From Porphyra umbilicalis (lineage: Eukaryota > Rhodophyta > Bangiophyceae > Bangiales > Bangiaceae): 64,000 nt of DNA. Below are positions 54,511 through 64,000 of the stretch, one piece after another; position 1 is the stretch's first letter, and each line of letters opens with the position of its first letter. Both the position numbers and the translations under genes were made by a program. The notes below the pieces were generated by a model. It made no database searches. It was given only the letters and a program-made list of their open reading frames with translations, and was not told the origin of the DNA. Location of the stretch: the NCBI GenBank assembly GCA_002049455.2, contig KV919090.1:11673-75672 (forward strand), given 5' to 3'.

Positions 54511-56640
54511 TGCATGCAGCCCTCGTTAGACCTCGCAATGTCTCTCCACACCCCCACCAGAAGCCGTCCCTCAACCTCCTCGCAATCCGTCCAGTGTGCT
54601 TGACTCCGTCACCAGCGCCGTCTCCAAATCACCCACGACCGTGAGTCTACGCACGGGAGCCGTCACCGGCGCCGTCGGCAGTGCACCCGCGATCACAGGC
54701 GTGCGCACAGGGCGCCGTCACCGGCGCCGTTGGCAGTCCACCCGAAATCGCAGGCGTGGGCACATGGCGCCGTCACCGGCGCCGTCAGGGGTCTCTACCC
54801 CGTCACACTGTAAGCGAGTCCGAAAGGAGTGTGGCAGACTGCCGACCCACATTTGATACGTGCCGAAGCTCCGAAAGGTGGATGAGGCTTCCGTAAAAAA
54901 CCAGTCGGGCTACCCACAAATTACCCACATCCGATACCCACGTCGCAGTTGCCGAAGGTCTCTTTTGACCGACCAGATTCGGGACTGTGCACTGCGCGTC
55001 CACGCGGCGCCGAAATGCCACCTGCTTACCATATTTGAGATGTGTTCCACGAGATGCTCCATCAAATACCATGTAACTTTGCATCCCATCTTCTTGGCGC
55101 TCCGCCGGTGCGATAGAAGTTTCGCGCCTCTGTACTGCTGTTAAGGCTGGTCGGGGACCACCCCGGCCGCCCACCTGTCGTTTTGGGCAGTGCAGCGCGA
55201 CATCACCCGTGTACAGCGGCGCGCTCCCTGTGGGTGTGATGTGGGCGGTAGAGCGCGACGCTGCCCGTCGGCAGCGGTACACCCCACCCCCCCTGTTACG
55301 ACGCGTCTTGGGCAGTGCCCAGCAACGCCATTTGGGTGCAGCGGCACGCGGGCCCCGGCTCTGGGGACACCAGCCCGGGGCATGGTGGGGCGCAGGCTGT
55401 GACGCGGCCGGCTCGGCCGCAAGCCCGACCCTCCTTTGCCTGCCCCACACTCTCTACAACCCCCAGCACACGTCCCTCTTCCGCTCCTCTCGCCTCATCT
55501 GCTGGTACCGCTTGGCAGTGTTGATTTTCTTGTTCTGCCTGCTAAGCACCGCTACGCGTCCTACCCACCGCTGCCCTCCCATTTCAAGCCCGCCATCAGC
55601 ACCTTGTTGGCCGCCGGCCGGCCCCCATCCCGTTCGCTGGCGCGCGGTGCCCGTCGCCCGTCCTCCTCTCCCCACCCCCTATCGCGCGTCGTGCCCGCCC
55701 CTCTTCTGCCCTCCATCCGGGCCAGCGCACCAAGACCTCCTTCTCTCCCTATCCGCGGTGTTGGGGTTGCTCGTGTTGGCGGCCAGCGACAACGGTGACA
55801 CAGGCGACGGCGGCGTGTACTGACGGCGGCGAGCGGCGTCGGTCGTGGAGTTGGCCCCGTCTTCGAAGGCGGTTGAGGTGTCCGTGTCCTCGACGGCGCC
55901 GATGGCGGTGCCTGCAGGCAGCAGCGGCGGTGGTAGTGGTGGTAGTAGTGGCCTTTCTCTGCGCTTCTGCTGCGGAGCGCCGGCGACCGCATAGGCATTG
56001 ACTGCTGGCGTTTGTGTATGAGTTTTTTCTCCCCCACGCGCACGGGAAGGGCGAGGAGTGCGGGATACGTTGGCAAAGGGAGCGTCGCTCGCTGCAATCC
56101 TGCTTCCCCTACCTGTACTGTTCTTGGCATTCTTCTTTGCGCCCGTTTTGTTCGATGTCCCCTCTACTATGAGTAAATATCGCCTTTCTCACGATACCTC
56201 CCCACCCTTCGAAAACATACGATCATTAAAATGCCTTGATAGATCTCTTTACAGCCACATCCTGCCTGCCGTCACATCAGGTCACTTGGCAGCCTGTCTT
56301 CGTGCCTTGTGCCTCGTCACACGTTTGCTTTTTTGTCTCTTCTGCGCTCCAACCCGCCCGCTCATCCGACATTCTGTCTGTGCTTTGTAGCTGGCCACCG
56401 GCCACCGAATGTGACAATTGTTCCGTTCCACGCGTCGTCTTTCCACTCAGATTTATCCACCCCCACCCCCACCTTGACTACGATTGACGGAGGTCAAGGT
56501 GTGAGTGAGGGTGGATCAATATGAGTGCGGAAAAGACGCGCGGCAACGCTGCACATCCTCACCACGCCCCAGTCGCAATGCGCACGTTGGAGTTGGAAAT
56601 TTTGACGAGGAGCAAGACAGGGTGACGCGTGTAGCGCTGT
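54511..56640. other. Intergenic with minisatellite
   Basis: I see no recognisable gene. A 55-bp minisatellite lies at 54661-54790. The minus frame 54803-55450 and plus frames between 55209 and 56390 are open but lack domains; one short frame (56058-56390) has a hydrophobic N-terminus that may be chance. Confidence 0.45.
54661..54790. repeat. 55-bp tandem repeat, about 2.4 units
   Basis: Units starting cgtcaccggcgccgt begin at 54661, 54716 and 54771. They also carry cagtgcaccc/cagtccaccc and caggcgtg. The unit core accggcgccgt is shared. Confidence 0.85.
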
Positions 56641-58700
56641 CAGTGGGGCTATAAACTTTTGACGACGATAAAAACAGAGAAGCTTCTTGGTTCTATCATG
56701 TTTGTCAAAGAAAATACCACCAGAGAAAGGGAACGGCATTGTAGGCCTAGCACTATTGCCACAAAAGCCACCTCCAGCTCGACCACCGCGACGTTGGCAG
56801 CGGTCCCTCTAATTGCCACCTCCACCCTCGAAGCCGCACAACCGCCAACCACGAAGCGCACCCCGTGAACGCTGGCCCGCAGCAAGCCATCGACCATCGT
56901 GCCGACGACCTTGTATCGTCTCTCGCCGTTGCGGTCAGCAGCTTCGTGCACTTCGATGAAGTCGTTGGCGTCGGCAACGGAACGCCCAGTGCCGTCGCTG
57001 TGGCGCTCGCGCCGACGCCACCCCCGCCCCCCCCGCTACCAGCACCACCCCCTACGCCGATGCAGTGGCTTCAAGAAGGCCGCTCTTGGCGAGACCGTCG
57101 CCCCGCCGCCCGCCGTCGCCGTCGCCGACGCTGTACAACCCGATGGATGCCGCGACGGGGACGGCGGGCGGAACGACAAAACGGTGGTGGTGGCCGCGGC
57201 CAGCGTCAGCAACGAAGACGCCCGAGAACACGGCATCGGCGGCGCCGTACGACAGCCCGCGCGATACCGCTCCGGCAGCGATCGCGTCGCCGCTGCCGCT
57301 GCGCCGTTACAGCCGGCACCACTTCGACCTACCTCTAGGTAGCCACAAGGCCGCATATTGCGGCCGCGGACGCCCTGACCGCTGGCAACTCTCTGGGCAC
57401 CGGGCCGCCACCGCGCGCGACGTCCACCTCGTCATCGCCTCCCATCTGTTTGCCTGCGCCGTGGACGTGGACGTCGGCGGCGGCAGGGTCGGCGCCGCCG
57501 TCAGTGTGCCACCGATGGCAGTTATGACCGCCCAAAAAAAAGAACGGCAGGTCTGCCGTCAGTTTTGTCGTGTGACGGCGATGGCGCCGCCGGGTGGCGG
57601 CGATCGCGCTGCCGCTTGCATCTGCCAAACCAGCACTACCGAAAGCGGTCCATATCCGCTCCCCCGGCCACGGCTCCCCCAGCAGCCCCACCCCCTCCGC
57701 CACAGCAATGCCACCGACCATCACGTGCACCGCGTCCGTGTCGCGGCCGTCCCGTCGCTTGCCGTCGCCAGCTGCCCCCGATTCGCCGTCAATGGCCGCC
57801 AAGCCACATTGCCCCCCGCGTCCTCGCCCTGATCCTCGCCGCTGTCCGGCCCCTGGCCGTCATCATTGGCGTCTTCGCGCCCACATGACCATCACCAACG
57901 CCTCACTACCCACGACACCACACGCGTCCACTCCGGACGCCGCGACGACAGTCTCTACCGCACTGCAGCCGATTGCCCCGCCGTGGATGCGGCTGCCCTT
58001 GTGCGGCGAGCCCAAGCCATTGGCGTCGGTATGCTCGGGGGAGGCGGCGGCGCCTGTAATGGTGGCACGGACGGTGTCACCATCGTGGCGACGTTGGTCG
58101 CCGCCTAAACAGAAAGATAGTCGAAGAAGGCTTCGGCGACGACACCGGAACACGATCGCGCGGCCGTTGCAAGGGCAATAGCGCCGCCTTCGCCGTTGCT
58201 GTCACGATCAGACAGGCTGCCACCGCAACCACAGCGGCCACGCCGCCGCCGACAGTGGCAACGACGTCGCTTCCGTTGTCCTGCTTCTCCCTGTCACCGA
58301 TCACGGTGACCTCCGCCTCCATCCCGGAAGCGAAAACGGGGCGGCGACCGCGCTCTCTTGGCTGTTGGTAGTATCAACCGCGGCGGTGGCGGGGAAGAAC
58401 AACTCGTTGAAGCCGCGGCGGCCGCAAAAAGAAGCAGAGAGGCAAACGACCAGCAACGACCTGAAATAATTTATCACGCCCTCAACAGTGGCGACCCCGA
58501 CAACTGTGACAACCTCCCTCGCACCGCGTTGTCCCAGTGGCCCCGCCTCCCGCCGTACCAGACGGCAGGCGTTCCGGTCGCTGTCATGAGCGCGACCATC
58601 GCCCCGCCCCCGTCGACCTAGCTGCAAGCATGCGTGAGCGTCAGGCGCGACGTTTAGTTGGCGTCGGCTGGTCTTTCTGAAATTGCGGCAGGGCTTCCTT
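56641..58700. other. Ambiguous coding-like stretch, no gene called
   Basis: Protein-like frames occur on both strands, for example plus 56865-57338 (AIDHRADDLVSSLAVAVSSF) and minus 57335-57802 and 56649-56951 (VVGTMVDGLLRASVHGVRF). None is long, none is recognised, and the frames shift often. This may be a decayed gene or a continuation of the broken region to the right. Confidence 0.3.
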
Positions 58701-58707
58701 CATCTTA

Positions 58708-61700
58708 CTAGTGCCCGAGCCTTATCGTTCCTTCAGAAAAGAAACTGACGCCCGACACCCCCACCGCGCTGCCACGACTCGCGTCTTCGACCTCAAACGC
58801 GCCGTCGAGCGCCGCACGCTCCGAGTAGAGCTTGGATAGGCGCTTCTTCGCCCCCCCCCGCAGGCGCCAGCAGTCGCTGAAGAGCTGCTCCAGGTCCCAC
58901 ATGGCCACGCGGCCGTCCACCCCGACCGCATACTCGTCAAGAGCCAACTCCCAATTCAGCTCGTGCCCCATCGGTAGTAGCGGCACGTACTCGTCTGACG
59001 ACTCGAACACCAGCACGCCGGCAAGCTTGCTGGCCACCTACAGCGTCCACGCGTGCTCTCGGTCGGCCGTCAGCCGCGCGGGTACGAGCGCCGTCAATGG
59101 TGGCGCCACAGAGAGCACCGCCGGCACCGAAGCGCTGTTCAACACCCGCGCTGAGGAAGATACATAGGGGGGCGGGGGTGGCGCGCGAACCAGCTTCTGC
59201 CGCACCAGCCCCCGCGCGCGAAGGTCCCACAGCACTTCGTCCGTGATCAGCCGCGCGAGTAGCTCGAGCATCCGCCGCATATCCCCCTAAACCACATTAA
59301 CGCGTGTGTCCAGGTGCGACCGCGCGACGCCCGCAATGGCGGAGCCGTGTGCCGGCACCCTGCTCAGCCCCACATTCACGTGCTGCTTCACAGCCACGAC
59401 GCTCTTGACCATCTTGTGATATAGGCGCCGCTCCATCTCCTTACTTTCGGCTGCGCTCGCCGCTGCCGCGGTCTTCACCGCGACTCGGACGGCCGTGGTC
59501 ATCAAGGGTAGTACCTGCTGCACGGCGCGCTGGCGGCCGTGTCGCCCTTAGCCGCGAGTGCCCACGCCATCGTCACGCCGTAGGATGAAAAATTGGGGAT
59601 GCTGAACAGGGGATGGCGGTGAAGGAACGAAGCGGAGGGGATACTGGCCGAGGCCAGCCGGGCGGCGCACGTCTGGAAATACACAGACAGGCACCACCGC
59701 ACCAGCGAAAAGGAATCCCGCAGCGCCTCATCCTTCGCCCTGTGGTCCCTCGATACGCGCTCGCCCAGCGCGTTCTCTGCGTCCTCCAACCAGGAGCAGA
59801 GGGCTTACTGCAGCGCCTGCGGCACGAAAACATTCAGGCGGGGGGTGTAGGGTGATGGACAGTTGGCTGGTCGCCCCGACAGCGCGTTGGCCATGGCCGG
59901 TTTGGGGATGGACGCCTCGTATAAGCCGCCGCCAATCATCGCCGACTACAACCCGTGCTTCTTGATGTCGCGAAAGCCAACGACCGTGCCCACCTCCCGA
60001 AAGTGCGCCGGCTTGACGCCAGCCGCGATGAGTGCCTCGTCGTTGGACATGAAGACGGGCGCAAATTCAACCGGCGGCGTCGACGGGCCCCAGCCGAACA
60101 CTTCCACGGATCCACGTATGGCAACACGCCGATGCACCGCACCACCCTCTCCGTCATCTTGGTCGCCGAAATGTACGTGCAAAGCAATTTGGGCTCCTCC
60201 CCCCTCGCCGCCGCGAACATTTCCGTGAACTGGTGCAAAGCAAAGTCGCTGGACGCCATGTCACGTGATGTCGCTCCGCGCGCCTCGAGGGCAAACTGCA
60301 CCTTGAGGAGCGTGCTCAGCATCGACTCCTTGCGGACGTTTCGCGCGGTCGTCGGCTCCAGCAGGACGGCTTTGTTGACCCTGTGCCGCTTCTCGTCCGA
60401 CACCATCACGTCCCGCCTTCCCAGCTCCTTGGCCACCCCCGTCGCATTCTCCTGCAGCATCCTATCCCTCTTGCCGCGCCCCACCACCGCAACGGCCGCG
60501 CAGAAGCAGCCAGCCGAGTAGAACTCGTGTGTCGCCCATCTTTTACAGCACGAGCACGTGGCCGTGCGCTGCAAAAGATTGACCAGATGTGCGACCTTGG
60601 CCAGCGCGTTGAAACTGCTTTTCAACACATGGTGACTTACCAGCTTTCCGGCGCCCTCCGCGTCGCCGGCGCTGTCCGCGCCGCTCGCGCCCCCCGTGCC
60701 GCCCGTGTCGCCCGGGGCCCCCGCGCCGCTCTTGCCGCCCGCTCCTCCAGCGCCGCCCACATGGCACGCTGTGCCACCCGCGCCGCCAATGTCTCTCGCA
60801 CCCCCACGCCACCCGTGACGTTCGCTCCCCCCGTGCGGCCCACATGTCCCGCGCCGGCCGCGCTGCCCACGCCCCGCACGCCGGCCCCACGGCCCATGCC
60901 GCCCACGCCGCCCGCGCCCCTCGCGCCGCCCACCCTGCCCGTATCAGACACGCCGCCTGCGCCGCCCGCGACGGCAGAGGGAGGACTTGTGCGGGCGTCC
61001 GGCCTTCGTGCATCGCGACCAGCTAGCGGTGCCGCGCCTCGTCGTCGCTCAGGGGTTCTTCTCACCACCGGCGCTTCTCCTGGCTCCCGACATTGATCCA
61101 GCGGCGTAGTGCTCAGTGGTGTGCGACCAGGAAGGGAAGGAGAGGGAGCAGCAGAACCCGCGCGAGGGACCGTCGAGGTTGTTGTGGCCGTTCTGGGGGG
61201 GGGGCCGACGAAGGGGGGAACAAACCGCAGGCCCCCAGCGCTCGATTCATACAGTCCCAAATGTGTCAATCTGCTGCGTGCTGCCACAGCAGCCGTTCCT
61301 GAAGCGGGCCCCCACCCATTTCCCGAAGGCGCCCACCATCTTCTCTCCCGCGGGGACCTCCGTCTGGCGGCAGCCAGCCCCCCCCCGCCTCGGACGCTTA
61401 GCCACGGGCGGCTCCGCGTTGTCTTCACCCTACTCCTCGGCGTCGTCGCTGCTGCTGCACAGGTCATCCCCGTCGCTCTCGCTTCTCGCGCTCGCAATTG
61501 AGGTGGTCATCGCGCGTCCCTGCCTTTGCGCCGACCTTACAGAGCGGGCGATGCGGCGCGTCGCCTCGGCCTCGAGGTAGCTGACGACCACGTGGAGGCT
61601 CAGTGGCAACAGTGCGGTGGTCAGGTTGGCGGCACCCCACGCGCAAAATCTGTCAATGTACCCGGTCTGGGCCAACAGTGAGGACAAGTGGGGGCGCTGA

Positions 61701-61975
61701 AACAATGTGGGGCAGACGCGGGTCCCATGGCCGGGCTGTTCAAACAGCGGCAGCTTACGGTCTGCCATCGCCACCTCGCTTCCCTCAGCTTCCCTGCGCT
61801 CCGCCGCGCTGTTCCATAAAGCCCGCCCTCCACACGCACCCATAAAAGCAGTCCCGTAGCTCGACGCGGCGCGACGCGCTCGTCTGTTGGCGAAGTAGAT
61901 TTCATCCTCGTGCGCAGCCGGCGGGCGTCCGTGCGCCGGCCGGTCTCTGCTGTCCACCCCGCCCAGCAGAGCCAC
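58708..61975 (-). pseudogene. Large broken coding region of unknown origin
   Basis: A chain of minus-strand open segments keeps good protein character for over 3 kb: RPHLSSLLAQTGYIDRFCAW near 61660, a collagen-like Gly/Ala repeat at about 60650-60990 (GGAGG-type triplets), FNALAKVAHLVNLLQRTATC near 60600, a Cys-rich patch (CSCCKRW), RWCLSVYFQTCAARLASAS near 59690, and MGHELNWELALDEYAVGVDG near 58950. Together this would be about 1,000 codons. It is broken, with roughly five to ten interruptions. I recognise no domain; it could be a decayed host gene or part of an unrecognised mobile element. The Gly-repeat section has more than one open frame. Confidence 0.4.
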
Positions 61976-62487
61976 TCAAACTCGGGTGGGGGTTGGGCCC
62001 GACACCCCATTGCTGGGGAGACGGGGATAGCCTCGCGGATCTTCGTGACCGCACGGCGGGGGCCACCCATGACGCGCGCGTGCGCTCGCCCCGGTCGTGG
62101 TCACTTTCGCGGGCGCGAGTCTGACGGCGCGTCCGACACATAGCGGAAACGGCGGTGCGGGCGCCGTTTGGCGCCATGGGTTTGAGGGAGACCCCCATGC
62201 GCACATTCGAATCAAGGGTCGTCAAGCGTATCCAATTCAGGGTAGCGTTTGCGTATTCGGTATGATCAATAGCTTGCGTCCGCGTACGTCGAGCGCGAGA
62301 AGTCAGGTTCATGCGTACTTTCCTGACAGCAAAGGACAAGCGTACATTTTTTCGTACTTTTTGAACTATTTCTTGAATAAGCATATTGGTGAATCTGAGT
62401 CTTGTTCGGGTCCTGGAGGTAGTTGACGATTGGCATAATGGGGTTTGATGAAACACTGACATAAGCAATCCAAAAGAAATATGCCTC
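61976..62487. other. Intergenic
   Basis: No supported gene. The sequence shifts from GC-rich to AT-richer at about 62200. Confidence 0.4.
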
Positions 62488-62853
62488 TTATTTTGATCGG
62501 CTGTCAGATACGTCAGGCAATTCTTCCACTGTGCGTGAGGAAACACGCGCTCGAACGTCCAAGTCGCGCATATCTTCTTCGATGACCTTTGTGTTGGCGT
62601 ATGTCAGACAGTATCCGGTTAACTTCACCTCATGCGTCACAGGACCGGAAAGTGTGGGCACAAAAAAGCGCTTCTCGTATCTGGCCACTACGAACTGGAA
62701 TGTCTCTGACCCACTCTTCAAAGTGTTAACCGAAACTACCACACAAAGGGTTCTTGATTTCCACACACTGGAAGCATTGTAGACGAATGCAATTGTCGGA
62801 AACTCATGACGGTGTGCGGAATCTCTGATCGAAGAGATACAGGTGAGAGCCAT
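62488..62853 (-). CDS. Small hypothetical protein, 121 residues
   Basis: The frame starts at ATG 62853 (MALTCISS) and ends at 62488. Codon use is less GC-rich than in the main host genes. The middle alternates hydrophobic and polar residues (FQFVVARYEKRFFVPTLSGP, HEVKLTGYCLTYANTKV), suggesting a small beta-rich fold; the tail is acidic. No family recognised, no neighbours that inform function. The moderate length makes a chance frame possible. Confidence 0.35.
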   Translation of the reverse strand: MALTCISSIRDSAHRHEFPTIAFVYNASSVWKSRTLCVVVSVNTLKSGSETFQFVVARYEKRFFVPTLSGPVTHEVKLTGYCLTYANTKVIEEDMRDLDVRARVSSRTVEELPDVSDSRSK

Positions 62854-64000
62854 ACGCTTGAGAGCGCGTCATGTTCATAGTACTACCGCTCCCCCTCGCG
62901 ACCCTCGCCGCACCTCGCAACCTCCCTCGCCCCTCGCCACCTCCCTCTCCCAATGCCACCTCTCTCTCCCAGCGCCACCTCTCCCTCCGAGCTGTAATTC
63001 CAGGCACGTGCGTGCAATACCCTGGCCTTCAGGGCGGTGGCGCGCTGGGCGACGCATCGACACCGGGCACGCCGGCCGGCTCCATGGCCGCGAACACGCA
63101 CGGGGGCACGTACAGCCACGTTGCCGGGGCGGGGGGAGCGTGGGGCTGGGAAAAGGGTGCCGCCGCCGCCACCGCAGCGGCTGCGGCCGGCCGGCGTGGC
63201 GCAACGCCCACGGGCAGGGCCATCACCCCGTTGCGCAGCGCACCTGCGCACGAAGGGCGGGGCGGCCGACACGGCGCACGTGCGGGCGGGTGGGGTCGAC
63301 CGCCGCGCGACGGGGCGCCTCTAACCGTACCGGAAGATGTTGTCAGCAGCCGCCGACGCGCCGCCGCAACAGAAGCCGGCGCGCAGGCACGGTCACCCGC
63401 GGGTCATCGTGGGCGCTTCCAACCCCGGAAAACGCCACGCGCGGTCGCCGCGCGCAACTCGGGGCGGTGGAGGGAGGCAGGAGGGCAGCCGCCGCCCGGG
63501 CCCTGTGACCCTTGTGGCAGGACAGTCCTTCTCAGCCACGTATCTCTATTCGGTTTTAGCATCATCGCGACGCTGACACGCCCTCAGATCCCTGAGGACA
63601 CGAATGCAGACTGCCACCTCTGAAGCGGAGAGCAAGTCCCGTGATCTAAGTATATGTGTGCATCACTACACTTCGAGAGCACCCTGTCCTAAAGGCCAGG
63701 GAACTACCTCCACCCTTGCCATCCCCCCCGCTCCCCCCACCCAGTCCCTGCTTCACCAGATGCCCACAACGACGTAGGACGTCGAGTCCAGGAACTGAGC
63801 CATCATAGAGTCATACAGTCGACTGATCATGCAAAACACAGACAAGGCCAGGGACCAACACAGCGAAGAAGAGTCAGATAAAATAGACGAAGACAAAGAC
63901 AAGCTGCAGCGTCGGCTAAACTCGCAGTACACCAGAAGCGAGTCACCACCGCACCCCACTATACATCGCAAGTTACCCGCCAGAAAACCAAGCCTTCACA
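62854..64000. other. Right edge of the window, no gene called
   Basis: Short cgccacctctctctcccag-type repeats lie at about 62900-62995. From 63020 to 63510 GC-rich frames are open on both strands without a recognisable domain. After 63600 the sequence is AT-richer and appears non-coding. Confidence 0.4.

Noticed and set aside
51840-54860. Terminal inverted repeats of the Harbinger element around gtgggtcg motifs
   Set aside because: Only about 10 bp match and the same motif recurs several times on both sides, so no boundary can be set.
56058-56390. Plus frame with a hydrophobic N-terminus
   Set aside because: It is short, in C/T-rich DNA, and several overlapping frames are equally open.

Overview
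The window looks like nuclear DNA of a GC-rich, intron-poor alga. My best guess is a bangiophyte red alga (Porphyra/Pyropia type). The reasons are very high GC with long G and C mononucleotide runs, Ala/Pro/Gly-rich proteins, single-exon style genes, and plant/algal families: a Raf-like TKL kinase, a DnaJ-X co-chaperone and a nodulin-like MFS transporter. Old Ty1/copia, Harbinger and pogo-like elements lie between the genes. Organism assignment is inference. I saw no rRNA, tRNA, CRISPR array or bacterial operon.

Layout. 1-560 is a minisatellite. 578-4371 (minus) is a large RGG-rich protein of unknown function. 4.4-12.1 kb is gene-poor and rich in repeats: hairpins, a 36-bp coding repeat, an exactly spaced CACGTG array at 9.2-9.34 kb, and two GC islands. 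12.1-22.2 kb is a graveyard of minus-strand copia-type fossils, interrupted by a small unknown gene (14863-15343) and a minisatellite (16.2-16.65 kb). 23.1-30.9 kb (plus) is a very long DDT-WHIM chromatin-type protein. 31.05-31.19 kb is a near-perfect 61-bp-arm hairpin. 32.5-34.15 kb (plus) is a Raf-like protein kinase with an N-myristoylation motif. 34.2-37.5 kb is non-coding and includes a G-rich simple repeat. 37.5-40.3 kb (plus) is a TPR/J-domain/X-domain co-chaperone, convergent with a nodulin-like MFS transporter (40.4-42.5 kb, minus). Two more minus-strand genes follow: an unknown protein (43.2-44.9 kb) and a two-helix membrane protein (45.7-46.3 kb). 47.7-49.6 kb is a degraded pogo/jerky-type transposon. 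49.7-50.4 kb is a possible unknown gene. 52.1-54.5 kb is a Harbinger element with a whole transposase and a broken Myb-like partner. 58.7-62 kb is a broken minus-strand coding region of unknown origin.

There is no obvious pathway linking the host genes; they look like independent housekeeping or regulatory loci. The most general observation is that nearly every host gene changes reading frame at a run of G or C. This looks like run-length errors in the assembly, or real slippage, rather than five or more independent pseudogenes.
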